Below the pieces are notes generated by a model. The model saw only the letters and a list, made by a program, of their open reading frames with translations, did not search any database and was not told the DNA's origin. Shown in pieces: positions 50,452 through 61,425 of a stretch of 64,000 nt of DNA (position 1 is the first letter of the stretch; each line of letters begins with the position of its first letter). Source of the DNA: Eurosta solidaginis (Eukaryota > Arthropoda > Insecta > Diptera > Tephritidae); assembly GCF_040869045.1 (NCBI RefSeq), contig NC_090322.1:79259675-79323674 (forward strand), written 5' to 3'. Made by a program: the position numbers and the translations under genes.

Positions 50452-52913
50452 ATAGCTACCCATTGCCAAGAATCGACGATACTCTGGACTCGCTATCTGG
50501 TACGAAATGTTTTTCCGCACTGGACTTGAAAAGCGGCTACTGGCAAGTGGAAGTGAAGGAGGAAGACAAAGAGAAAACAGCCTTCAGCGTCGGAGATGTT
50601 TTTTGGCAATTTACAGTAATGCCATTTGGACTATGTAATGCACCAGCTACTTTCGAGAGACTCATGGATCAGGTATTGAAAGGACTACATTGGAAAACAT
50701 GCTTGGTGTACCTGGACGACATCATCGTATTGGGCAAGAACTTTGATGAACATCTTAAAAACTTAGATGAAGTTTTCCAGAGAATAGCTGGCGCTGGTCT
50801 GAAGTTAAGTCCCAAAAAGTGTGCGCTGTTTAAAAAGGAAGTAAATTATATGGGTCACAAGGTAAATAGAAGGTATCCGTACAGCAAATGAAAAGATAGA
50901 GGCAGTAAAGGATTGGCCAAGACCACAGAATCTGCATGACCTGAGAAGTTTCCTTGGGCTGTGCACATATTACCGGCGATTTGTACCAAATTTTGCCAGC
51001 GTAGCCCATAGCCTCCACGAGCTAAAAAGAAAAAATAAAGCTTTTGAATGGAAGAAGGAGCAAGAAGTACCTTTCCGAACATTGAAAGAGCGTTTGTGCA
51101 CTGTCCCAATGTTGGCATATCCGATTCCAGGAGCAACGTTTATTCTAGATACAGATGCGAGCGGATATGCTATAGGAGGCGTTTTGTCACAACTGGTCGA
51201 TGGACAGGAGAAAGTAGTTGCATATTACAGCCGTTCAATTGGAAAACCAGAAAGGAACCACTGCGTTACACGGAGAGAGCTGTTGGCATTGGTAGAGTGC
51301 ATTAAACATTTTCACAAATACCTCTACGGCCAGCGATTCGGCGTCAGGACAGATCACGCAGCGTTGAAATGGCTTCTGCAGTTCCGTAATCCAGAAGGAC
51401 AATTGGCACGGTGTATAGAGCGGCTACAAAGCTATGACTTTTCCATGGAGCAACGGAAAGGTAGTACCCATGAGAATGCCGATGCAATGTCACGAAGACC
51501 ATGTAGTTTGGAATGCAAGCACTGTTCAAAGGCCGAGGCTAAAGAAGACATTATAGATGTTCGGCTAATGACTATAACGTGTGCGGATGAATGCGACAAG
51601 GAACAACTAAGGAAGTGTCAGCTAGAAGATACAGATCTTTCACATGTTATGCAAGGGCTCCAACGAAACGAAAGACCAAATAGAGAGATGTCAGCAGAGA
51701 GTCCCATTGCGAAGTCATATTGGGCACAGTGGAACAGTTTAGAATTGAAATCCGGTTGCTTGCATCGAGTATGGGAGAGTGAGTATGGTCAAAGTAAGAG
51801 GAAACTGATAGTTGTTCCAAGGAAAAGGATTCCCAAAGTTCTCAGTGAACTACATAACGGTCAAAGTGGAGGTCATCTGGGAATCACGAAGACGCTCGAG
51901 AAGATTAAACAGAGATTCTATTGGGTTGGTCGACGTCAGTCGGTCACTGAGTGGTTTGCGACTGCGAGGTTTGCAGCAGAGCGAAAGGGCCCAAAACCCG
52001 AAGTCATGGCCAGATGAAGCAATTTAACTCAGGTGCGCCATTTGAAAGGATCGCTATGGATGTCGCGGGTCCATTTCCTACTAGCAACTGCGGAAACAAA
52101 TATGTACTGGTAGTTATGGATTATTTCAGCACATGGCCAGAGGTATACCCAATCCCAAATCAAGAAGCAGAAACAGTAGCAGAAGTGTTTATAAACAATT
52201 GGGTTGCAAGGTATGGTGTACCAATGGAGTTACATTCTGATAAAGGCAGGAATTTCGAAACAGCTGTGTTCCAGGAAATGTGTAAATCATTGGGCATTCG
52301 AAAAACACGGACAACTGCATTGCATCCTCAGTCCGATGGTATGGTGGAACGATTCAATAGAACATTGGAGGAGCACTTAAGGAAGGTAGTGGACAAGTTC
52401 CATAAAGAGTGGGATACCCGCATACCATTATTCTTGATGGCTTACCGATCAGCAGTGCATGAGACAACGGACCAAACCCCTGCAAAAGTAATTTTTGGCA
52501 ATGACCTTAGACTGCCAGCTGATTTGAAGTTGGGATAGATGCCGATGGAGAGAAATGTCAAGAAATCCACTAGTGTCTTGGAAGAAGAGTTGAGAGAGAT
52601 ACACGATCTGGCAAGGCAACGAGCGAAGGTTATGAGTGACAAGATGAAAGCGAGGTACGATAGAGCAATTAATTCGGAAGGGTTTCAGAATAGAGATTTG
52701 GTGCTGTTATACAACCCACAACGAAATAAAGGTTTGTCCCCGAAATTGCAGTGTAATTGGGAAGGCCCATACAAAGTTGTAAAACGGATCAACCATGTAG
52801 TGTATCGCATACAAACCATTGGCAAACCACGAACCAAAATGAAAGTGGTTCATTTGGAGAGGCTAGCAGCGTTTAGATCGAGAGATTTGTTTGATCGGGA
52901 CGATCAGACTTAG
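50452..52913 (+). pseudogene. Gypsy copy 2 pol, 5'-truncated
   Basis: It begins inside RT at YPLPRIDDTLDSL, fused to the I-like LINE in an open frame (50142-50891). It has YLDDIIVLG (about 50712), RNase H with LDTDASGYAIGGVLSQ (51082-52017), and integrase in frame 51951-52538 with MDVAGPFP, LHSDKGRNF and SDGMVERFNR, so all three catalytic residues are present. 52539-52913 is the C-terminal part with WEGPYKVVKR. Frame breaks occur near 50870 and 52010 and a stop at 52537. Gag, protease and the RT N-terminus are absent. Confidence 0.8.
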
Positions 52914-52924
52914 GTGGAGGGCAG

Positions 52925-53441
52925 TGTTACGAATATTAGCAACACTAAGGGGGACTGCCATCTCTAAGCCGATGCTAAGCAGTGACTTGATGCACATCAA
53001 TAATTCAATCATTAAGTCTACACATATGTACGTACACGCAGCGGAGAAGCAACGCACAAACACATGCATATATCTTATCTGAGGTGCTCACAAGAGAGGG
53101 CAATAATGTGTGCAAGTATTACTCACGCGCATATGAGAAGCTATAAACGTAGTTGTGGCTGGTGATTTGGTAGCTGATAACTAACTAGTAAGTTCTGGAA
53201 TGGAAAAGCCTAGAAGTATGCAACGAGGAAACCAGACAGTGTAAAAGGCGACAACAGTAGAGCCGCGAGAATCAGTTTTGATTAAGCACGATATCTGTCG
53301 AGCAATAAAAGTGTTATTTTGAAAGTAGTCTAATAAAGACCATTTTGCATTATTAATATTGGAGTTATTTATTCAACAGTTCAGTGATTCGAACATTAGC
53401 AGAAGATTGCAACTAAGGGGAATTGCAGTAAATTCGTTACA
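52925..53441 (+). repeat. Gypsy LTR shared by copies 2 and 3
   Basis: 517 bp, from TGTTACGAATATTAG to AATTCGTTACA, preceded by the polypurine tract AGGTGGAGGGCAG. It is followed by TGGTGTCAGAAGAGG, the primer-binding-site-like sequence. It serves as 3' LTR to the truncated copy 2 and 5' LTR to copy 3. AATAAAG near 53330 fits a polyadenylation signal. Confidence 0.9.
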
Positions 53442-53494
53442 ATTGGTGTCAGAAGAGGAATTGTTGAATAAATTCCGAAGACTTCGAATACAAC

Positions 53495-54624
53495 TTGGAC
53501 ATGGCAAAGTGGAGTGAATTGAAGATCCAGCAACTGAAGAAGGAGTTGGAGAGCCGTGGATTGAATACAACCGGCAGTAAACTCGAACTTCAGGCACGAC
53601 TACGAAAGGCAATGGAATTAGAGGGAATTAACGTGGAAGAGTATGTCTTTCCTTTTGAGGGCGAGGAGACAATAAAAATTGAAGAGAAAAATTAAACATC
53701 GCAGACAGTTACGAGCACAGACTTGAACATGATGTTAGCTGCAATATCTGATGAAACATCGACAATGTCATCTCAACTAGCAGAACTGAAGACATATATG
53801 GTATCTCATGGTATGCCGAGATAGAAGCTTTGAGAGGTCGTATACAGGAGTTGCAAATAAATCGCTCAACAGTTTCAGCGAGTAATCCAAAGGTAAAAAC
53901 ACCATCCTTTGACGGTTCTGTTCCTTTCCAGGTCTTTAAGCTACAGTTTGAGAAGACCGCAGCAGTGAACAACTGGAATACTGAAGATATAGTTGCAGCT
54001 CTGTTCGTGGCATTGAAAGGGCCTGGTGCGGAAATCTTACAGACTATTCCAGAGTACGACCGGAAGGCCTGAAGGTTTAATGTGGCCACATAAATCGTTT
54101 CCGAGATGGTCGGGCTAGCACCTTAACGGTGCTGTGGTACCGGAGCGTACCGGATCTGTATCCGGCAAAGGACCATCACATCGATAACACTCCCCAAAGC
54201 CTTCGGAGAGCAACCTTATCGCTACAACAACAACAACAACAACAGGGTTAAAATCCAGAGTTTTATAAATGGCATACGGGACGTAGAAACGAAGCGAGCG
54301 ACATATGTAAACCCAAAACCCAAATTCGCGGAAACGGTATCCCATTCGCTGACTCAGGAAACAGCGCCACTTTTGAGTAAGTCCACATACAAAGCTCATC
54401 GCGTGGAAGTGGAAAGGCCAGACTGGGTAGACACAATTTTGGAAGCATTAAAAGGAACGCAGCAGAAAAACGATGGTGCCGTCAAATGCTTTAAATGTGG
54501 AAAACCAGGGCACATTGCACGTTATTGCAGTACCAATCCTAACAATTCCAGCAATGTGAGTGGCCGTAAACGCAGAGCTGAAGGAGAGGAGCAAATCTCA
54601 AAATCCACTCAATGGTTAAACTAA
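53495..54624 (+). pseudogene. Gypsy copy 3 gag, broken
   Basis: Frame 53495-53695 has the SAP-like start (KWSELKIQQLKKELESRG) and stops early. The coiled coil is nearly absent compared with copy 1. Frame 53830-54072 has the capsid start (FDGSVPFQVFKLQFEKT). At 54062-54240 about 190 bp of LINE 3' sequence replace roughly 180 bp of capsid. The remainder (54260-54624) carries CFKCGKPGHIARYC. The zinc knuckle is intact but the gene is not. Confidence 0.8.
54062..54243 (+). mobile_element. LINE 3'-end fragment with (CAA)n tail in Gypsy gag
   Basis: About 180 bp foreign to the Gypsy family, containing GGTGCTGTGGTACCGGAG and ending GCTACAACAACAACAACAAC. The same CTACAACAACAAC end is seen in the Jockey-like copies at 36917-36930 and 43080-43095. 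It probably comes from the 3' end of a related LINE. The surrounding gag has lost about 180 bp at the site, so the insertion was accompanied by a deletion. Confidence 0.65.
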
Positions 54625-55290
54625 AGCGAGTCAGCCGCAAGGGGCGACAGCTGGCTTCCTCAATTGAATGCCCCATAATCTCTATCTCGCAAATTGGAAG
54701 AAGGTCAAGCAATCTTACTGTCGGCGGACATGTCGATGGAAAGGAACGTTTACTTACTGCAGATACGGGTGCATCCCATTCTCGATCAGATTTAGTCAAC
54801 AAGAAGATAAGACCATTGCTTGGAGCAAGATTACGTACATCCACGGGAGAGGACACCCAGGTAATTGGAGAAGTAGCATGTGAAGTAGCAATTGGGAACG
54901 TCACGGTACTACATAATTTTATAGAGGCAGAAATTGTTGATGAAATCATAATTGGAGTGGGCTTCTTAATCGACCAAGGCATCAAGATCGATATGCAAAG
55001 CAAGACGATGCGATATAAGAACATGGATGTGCCACTTAATTTCGGCTACGAGAGAGGCTACAGCAGTAAACGAGTGCTGGTGGAAGAGTCAGCAAATTCC
55101 ACCAAAATCCGAAGCAGTCATCTGGGCAAAGGTTGATGGAGATTGTGGGACAAACAAATTGTGGGTTGTCGAAGCAGCAAACAAATCAGCACCGAACATA
55201 CTTGTAGGAAAAACCCTGGCTAAGACAAAACAAGATGGACGTATTCCGGTAAGAGTACTCAAAGAGTTCAAGTCACTCTCAAACTGACCA
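54612..55290 (+). pseudogene. Gypsy copy 3 pol, protease region
   Basis: Frame 54612-55136 has TADTGASHSRSDL, the catalytic DTG with a small deletion of the residues after SHS compared with copy 1. EIIIGVGFLIDQGI follows, with G for D in the usual GVDFL. Frame shifts near 55090 lead to frame 55027-55287. Stops around 55400-55440 separate it from RT. The protein is not continuous. Confidence 0.75.
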
Positions 55291-55508
55291 AAGGTGCTAA
55301 TTTGGGAAGATGCCAAGAGGCAGAAGTAGTTATTAACTGTGAACAGCTCCAGGAACACGTTTCATCTAGTAATACTGATCTTTCAAATGACATCACGGCA
55401 TAGACGGAGGGGCTAGAAGAAGAATATCAGAGTAAGGCATAGCAACTGCTCCTAAAGTACGCAAACATATTTGACCAGGATGGTTCCAAACCAGGCCGCA
55501 TCAACGTT

Positions 55509-56219
55509 GTGAAACACCAAATTGACACTGGAGATGCGAGGCCGATCCGTCGAGTTCCACGTAGTGTTCCACTGGCGAAGCGGGAAGTTGTGAGTCAAAT
55601 CATACAAGAAATGAGCGACAGCGGCGTCATCGAACCATCAGCTAGTCCATGGAGCTCACCGGTAGTACTTGTAAAGAAGAAGGATGGAAAAATGAGGTTT
55701 TGCGTGGACTACCGGAAGTTGAATGACGTTACGAAAAAGGATAGCTACCCATTGCCAAGAATCGACGATACTCTGGACTCGCTATCTGGTACGAAATGGT
55801 TTTCCACACTGGACTTGAAAAGCGGCTACTGGCAAGTGGAAGTGAAGGAGGAAGACATAGAGAAAACAGCCTTCAGTGTCGGTGATGATCTTTGGCAATT
55901 TACAGTGATGCCTTTTGGACTATGTAATGCACCAGCTACTTTTGAAAGAACTTTGGATCACGTACTGAAAGAACTACATTGGAAAACATGCTTAGTGTAC
56001 CTAGACGACATCATCGTATTGGGAAAGAACTTCGAAGAACATCTGAAGAACTTGGAGGAGGTTTTCGAAAGAATAGCTGGTGCTGGACTGAAACTAAGTC
56101 CCAAAAAGTGTTCTCTGTTCAAGAAGCAAGTTAGTTACTTGGGTCATAAAGTACCGACGGAGGGCATCTGCACCGCGAATGAAAAGAAAGAAACAGTGAA
56201 GGATTGGCCAAGACCATAG
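55509..56219 (+). pseudogene. Gypsy copy 3 pol, reverse transcriptase
   Basis: A 236-codon open frame with VLVKKKDGKMRFCVDYRKLNDV, YPLPRIDDTLDSL, FSTLDLKSGYWQV (motif A), FTVMPFGLCNAPATF (motif B) and YLDDIIVLG (motif C, about 56001). The frame ends at a stop at 56217-56219 where sister copies read CAG. About 45 bp of the connection region are deleted near 56275. The RT core itself is intact in sequence. Confidence 0.85.
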
Positions 56220-56299
56220 AATCTGCATGAACTGAGAAGTTTCCTTGGGCTGTGCACATATTACCGGCGATTTGTAAAAAGAAATAATAAAGCTTTTGA

Positions 56300-57763
56300 A
56301 TGGAAGAAGGAGCAAGAAGTAGCTTTCCAAACATTGAAAGAGAGTTTGTGCACTGCCCCAATGTTGGCATATCCGATTCCAGGAGCAAGGTTTATTCTAG
56401 ATACAGATGCGAGCGGATATGCTATAGGAGGCGTTTTGTCGCAACTGGTCGATGGACAGGAGAAGGTAGTTGCATATTACAGCCGTTCAATTCGAAACCA
56501 GAAAGAAACTACTGCGTTACACGGAGAGAGCTGTTGGCATTGGTAGAGTGCATTAAACATTTTCACAAATACCTCTACGGCCAGCGATTCCGCGTCAGGA
56601 CAGATCACGCAGCGTTGAAATGGCTTCTGCAGTTCCGTAATCCAGAAGGACAATTGGCACGGTGGATCGAGCGGCTACAAAGCTATGACTTTTCCATTGA
56701 GCATCGGAAAGGTAGTACCCATGGGAATGCCGATGCAATGTCACGAAGACCATGTAGTTTGGAATGCAAGCACTGTTCAAAGGCCGAGGCTAAAGAAGAC
56801 ATTATAGATGTCCGGCTAATGACTATAACGTGTGCGGATGAATGGGACAAGGAACGACTAAGGAAGTGTCAGCTAGAAGATACAGATCCGTCACATGTTA
56901 TGCAAGGGCTCGAACGAAACGAAAAACCAAATAGAGAGATGTCAGCAGAGAGTCCCATTGCGAAGTCATATTGGGCACAGTGGAACAGTTTAGAATTGAT
57001 ATCCGGTTTCTTGCATCGAGTATGGGAGAGTGAGGATGGTCAATGCAAGAAGAAACTGATAGTTGTTCCCAGAAAGAGGATTCCTGATGTGCTCAGCGAG
57101 CTGCATAATGGTCCAAGCGGAGGTCATCTTGGAATCACGAAGACGCTCGAGAAGATTAAACAGAGATTATATAGGGTTGGTTGCCGTCAGTCGGTCACTG
57201 AGTGGATTGCGAACTGCGAGGTTTGCAGCAGAGCGAAAGGGCCCAAAACCCGAAGTCATGGCCAGATGAAGCAATATAACTCAGGTGCGCCATTTGAAAG
57301 GATCGCTATGGATGTCGCGGGTTCATTTCCTACTAGCAACTGCGGAAACAAATATGTACTGGTAGTTATGGATTATTTCAGCAAATGGCCAGAGGTATAC
57401 CCAATCCCAAATCAAGAAGCAGAAACAGTATCAGAAGTGTTTATAAACAATTGGGTTGCAAGGTATGGTGTACCAATGGAGTTACATTCTGACCAAGGCA
57501 GGAGTTTCGAATCAGCTGTGTTCCAGGAAATGTGCAAATCATTGGGCATTCGAAAAACACGGACCACTGCATCGCATCCTCAGTCCGATGGTATGGTGGA
57601 ACGATTCAATAGAACATTGGAGGAGCACTTAAGGAAAGTAGTGGACAAGTTCCATAAAGAGTGGGATACCCGCATACCATTATTCTTGATGGCTTACCGA
57701 TCAGCAGTGCATGAGACAACGGACCAAACCCCTGCAATGACCTTAGACTGCCAACTGATTTGA
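56300..57763 (+). pseudogene. Gypsy copy 3 pol, RNase H and integrase
   Basis: The 487-codon frame has RNase H from about 56510 (YCVTRRELLALVE, TDHAALKWLL). The earlier RNase H part (LDTDASGYAIGGVLSQ) is in the other frame, 56334-56546, so a frameshift lies near 56490. Then come the H2C2 finger (ELHNGPSGGH...CEVC), integrase with MDVAGSFP, LHSDQGRSF and SDGMVERFNR (all three acidic residues kept), and MAYRSAVHETTDQTP. A short deletion near 57737 removes the VIFGND block and shifts the frame into 57760-58152. Confidence 0.85.
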
Positions 57764-58152
57764 AGTTTGGGATAGATGCCGATGTGGAGAGAAATGTCAA
57801 GAAATCCACTAGTGTCTTGGAAGAAGAGCTGAGCGAGATACATGATCTGGTTAGGCAACGAGCGAAAGTTATGAGTGACAAGATGAAAGCGAGGTACGAT
57901 AGAGCAATTAATTCGGAAGGGTTTCAGGAAGGAGATTTGGTGCTGTTATACAACCCACAACGAAATAAAGGTTTGTCCCCGAAATTGCAGTGTAATTGGG
58001 AAGGCCCATACAAAGTTGTAAAACGGGTCAACGATGTAGTGTACCGCATACAAACCATTGGCAAACCACGAACCAAAATGAAAGTGGTTCATTTGGAGAG
58101 GCTAGCAGCGTTTAGATCGAGAGATTTTTCTGATCGGGACGATCAGACTTAG
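57760..58152 (+). pseudogene. Gypsy copy 3 integrase C-terminal domain
   Basis: This 130-codon frame continues integrase after the small deletion. It has a charged helical part (LEEELSEIHDLVRQRAK), MKARYDRAIN, GFQEGDLVLLYNPQRNKG and then WEGPYKVVKRVNDVVYRI, the small barrel-like end that closes Ty3/Gypsy integrases. It ends 11 bp before the 3' LTR and includes the start of the polypurine tract. Confidence 0.8.
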
Positions 58153-58163
58153 GTGGAGGGCAG

Positions 58164-58680
58164 TGTTACGAATATTAGTAACACTAAGGGCTACTGCCAT
58201 CTCTAAGCCGATGCTAAGCAGTGACTTGATGCACATCAATAATTCAATCATTAAGTCTACACATATGTACGTACACGCAGCGGAGAAGCAACGCACAAAC
58301 ACATGCATATATCTTATCTGAGGTGCTCACAAGAGGGGACAATAATGTGTGCAAGTATTACTCACGCGCATATGAGAAGCTATAAACGTAGTTGTGGCTG
58401 GTGATTTGGTAGCTGATAACTAACTAGTAAGTTCTGGAATGGAAAAGCCTAGAAGTATGCAACGAGGAAACCAGACAGTATAAAAGGCGACAACAGTAGA
58501 GGCGCGAGAATCAGTTTTGATTAAGCACGATATCTGTCGAGCAATAAAAGTGTTATTTTGAAAGTAGTCTAATAAAGACCATTTTGAATTATTAATATTG
58601 GAGTTATTTATTCAACAGTTTAGTGATTCGAACGTTAGCAGAAGATTGCAAATAAGGGGAATTGCAGTAAGTTCGTTACA
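58164..58680 (+). repeat. Gypsy copy 3, 3' LTR
   Basis: 517 bp, same ends as 52925-53441. By eye the two differ at about a dozen positions and by no length change. The right end, GTTCGTTACA, directly abuts the env fragment of another element at 58681. Confidence 0.9.
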
Positions 58681-58682
58681 TT

Positions 58683-59126
58683 ATCAATAATAATACGGCC
58701 GTAATAAAGGGCGAGACCGGTATCTTAAGAATCGTTAAAGGGACCTACCTGCAAACCTTCGAACAGCAGGTGACAATAAATGGTACCGAATTCCGAAATC
58801 GAAACAGTGCCATCACAGGCACTCCCGGAAAATCGACTGCCCAAAAGATGAACCTGGTGGGACACTTGGGGTATCTGAGTCTTAATTACCTCCAGGAAAT
58901 GAATGTAAAAAACATCAACCACATAGACGCTTCGCAACAAGAGATCAGTTTAAAGACAGTGGTTTTCGTTGTTGCAGTGACAACCATTACTGTCTTCCTA
59001 GTGATCTGGATGATCCTAAGCATCCAAGGAAAACGTTCCGTAAAAAAGATGATGGATCTTGCTATACGGAAAATTACTGAGAGGATCGCAGACGACCCTT
59101 ACTTAGGAGAGGAGAAGTTAACATAG
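58683..59126 (+). pseudogene. Errantivirus-type Env, C-terminal fragment
   Basis: The frame is open for about 147 codons from the edge of the Gypsy LTR to TAG 59124-59126. It has N-glycosylation-type sites (NGT), a conserved ectodomain end, a hydrophobic segment of about 22 residues near 58963-59030 (membrane anchor), and a charged cytoplasmic tail. This is the arrangement of the F-like Env of insect gypsy-type retroviruses. The N-terminal part, with cleavage site and fusion peptide, is missing because the copy is cut by the Gypsy LTR. The frame ends 10 bp into the LTR that follows. It is a remnant and not functional. Confidence 0.65.
59104..59115 (+). promoter_or_regulatory. Polypurine tract of the errantivirus remnant
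   Basis: AGGAGAGGAGA stands directly before AGTTAACA, the usual start of a gypsy-type LTR. Confidence 0.65.
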
Positions 59127-59600
59127 TCTAATGCTCTGAATTTAGACTACATTGTTGCATTAATTTCTGCAATTTAGCCAAATATTAATGAAAAACGATA
59201 CCCGATACTTCCACCTGCGGAATCAATTCATACCATGGGAATCGCTGAGACAGCAAGTTAACATAGGATAATGCTCTGTAAATTGTTTAGACTACATTGT
59301 TGCATTCATTTTCGCAATTTAGCCAAATATTAATGAAAAACTATACCCGATGTCCCACCTGTGAAATCAATTCATAATAAACAATTCAAACCATCTGAAT
59401 CGCTGAGCCAGCATACACGCAGGCAAATACCAATACCACCGATATCAGCGAATTGCGGCGGCACGGGACAACATCATAAGCTGCAAGCGCAACAGCAGCG
59501 ACGACGACGACGGTGATGGCTATAGCTCAGGGTAGAAATAAGTTAGGGTATTTTAATTAGATACAAATTAGACTCAATAAAGCACACAAGTGCATTAAAA
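59116..59600 (+). repeat. Errantivirus-type 3' LTR with internal 140-bp duplication
   Basis: It begins AGTTAACATAG at 59116. The same start recurs at 59256, followed by a diverged copy of the same roughly 140 bp, so the 5' part of the LTR is tandemly duplicated. An AATAAAG signal lies near 59577. The LTR's right end is not certain, because a TA-repeat follows at 59600-59620. Confidence 0.6.
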
Positions 59601-60148
59601 TAATTTATATATATATATATTTTGTTTGTTTTTTTTTTCAATTTATTAGCTGTAGTCATACCACGCTCGATGAACGTTAGCCGGCAGTTTTTTAAACTCG
59701 TGGTTTGTTTTTGTACTATTTCTAATTTTATACAAAGTATACATAAAATAATTTTCAAATGCTTTATACTTTTTGTTTTCCTCCTAGGAGTGAATACTTT
59801 ATTATTTCTATACCATACATAGTTGTGCACAAGAGTATTATAACTTTCTATTTTATAAAATAGGTCCTGGGTTTTGATATGGTTTTTCAGTTTGGTCGTT
59901 AAGACAAACTTCTGTAACACTACGTACTCATTCAGTCTATGTGAGGTCCTCATAGACCGGCCAGTTCAACCTAACCTAACTGCAGGGAGGGTATCTCTAT
60001 GCACTAATTTGTAAGCAGAATAAAGCAATCCTTAGTTGCAGCAAAACTGGAAATTATTTATGATTTCATTATTTTCTTAAATATGTTGAAAACTGACTGA
60101 GTTACTTGAAAACAAAATGTAACATTAAACGACTCAGAAATGTTTACT
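59600..60148. other. AT-rich spacer, TA microsatellite
   Basis: It starts with (TA)n at about 59598-59619 and a T-run. The 136-codon minus frame at 59543-59953 shows no family features and overlaps low-complexity sequence, so I do not call it. A stretch around 59930-59985 (AACCTAACCTAACTG) may belong to an unnamed repeat. Confidence 0.4.
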
Positions 60149-60160
60149 TGGACCATTGTT
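60149..60160 (+). repeat. 12-bp direct repeat flanking the 60-63 kb nest, left
   Basis: TGGACCATTGTT recurs at 63003-63014. The right copy is preceded by an A-rich (AAAC)n-like tail, AAACAAACAAACA. The pair may be the target duplication of the outermost element. Confidence 0.5.
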
Positions 60161-61425
60161 ATTATTAAGAATTCATGAGCTTAACACCGGCTTATAATAA
60201 TTGAATATTCAATTACTATGTTTTTCTGAGAGAAACTGAAAAAAAGGAAAGAAACATTTGCTGGCATATTGCGATGGAGCCATTTCGAAAGCCGCCAACG
60301 TAATCATCATCAGGCAATTTCATAATGTTATCAAAGGTTTCACCGAGATTCGTACCGCGAATCACACGGTGAAATTGCAGTTGCCTTAAACTAGGCTATC
60401 CTGCTGGTATTTGTTTTCATGCTTATTTCAGTTTTTCTCATTTCTACACTAACAACACAATTGAGACATTCTGGCTCTATTAATTTGCGTGTTGTGTAGA
60501 TTTGTTTTTGTGAAGTTTCTTTTTCGTTGAGAATGAGAAGCTTTTGTAAACTAGTGCTTGTTAGTGCAGAAATGAGAAAAACTTACATAAACATGAAAAC
60601 AAATACCAGCAGGATAGCCTAGTTTAAGACAACTGCAATTTCACCGTGTAATTCGCGGTTCGAATCTCGGTGAAACCTTTGATAACATTACGAAATTGCC
60701 TGATGATGATTCCGTTGGCGGTTTTCGAAATGGATCCATCGCAATATGCCACTAAATCTTTCTTTCCTTCTTTTCAGTTTCTCTTAGAAAAACATAGTAA
60801 TTGAATATTCAATTATTATAAGCCGGTATTATACTGTTTTCACACATAAACTTAATGATCTCATTTCACCTTCTAATGAAATCGTAAATTTTTTGCTTTC
60901 ACACAGAAGTAACTGCTCGATTAGTATGAAGGATGAAATGTCAAGCGAATAAAATGACAATGCTATACGACGGACAATCATGGCGGACAATCAAGGTGGC
61001 AGCATGGTGACATACCTACATACATAAATAAGAATTCCATGTACTTTGTTTTTGTAAATTCGATGGACAAATGTCAAAATCGTACTGCGCCGGAAGTTGA
61101 TGTATCAAATCAAATAAAAAAAGGTTATAATCAACTGTTCGATGCGGCCACCTTGTATCGTTCCGCCATGCAGACAATGACATTTACTTTGACAAATGAC
61201 ATTTTTAAGCACTGAACACACCAAAAACTAAGAAACTGAACGCTCCCAACAGAGTTGCCATGTGCTTTTGACTTCATTAGGCATTCGATTAGCTACTAAT
61301 GAAATAATTATAGATTCGAATTTTTTAGGGAAGGTTGAGCTCTATAAGCGTCTTAATGTAGAAAACTGCCTTTATTATTCAATAAGCCGTCTGTGTGAAA
61401 ACAGTATTAAGCTCATGAATTCTTA
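60161..61425. mobile_element. Inverted-repeat element hosting the palindrome
   Basis: After removal of the inner foldback, the left end reads GAATTCATGAGCTTAA followed by TACTGTTTTCACACA (60170-60184 and 60833-60847). The right end at 61392-61422 is its reverse complement, so arms of about 30 bp face each other. The 0.55 kb interior has no coding I recognise; the 64-codon frame at 61262-61456 is not supported. Confidence 0.55.
60186..60827. mobile_element. Foldback element with about 260-bp arms carrying a tRNA-like B box
   Basis: 60186-60443 and 60568-60827 are near-perfect reverse complements, from ACCGGCTTATAA to TTATAAGCCGGT, around a spacer of about 125 bp. The right arm has TAGCCTAGTTTAAG (A-box-like, about 60616) and GGTTCGAATC (B box, about 60658). 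In the left arm the B box has changed. It is inserted at a TTA within the surrounding element. No protein is encoded. Confidence 0.75.

Noticed and set aside
59543..59953. 136-codon minus-strand ORF
   Set aside because: Low-complexity composition, overlaps a TA microsatellite, no motif or family resemblance.
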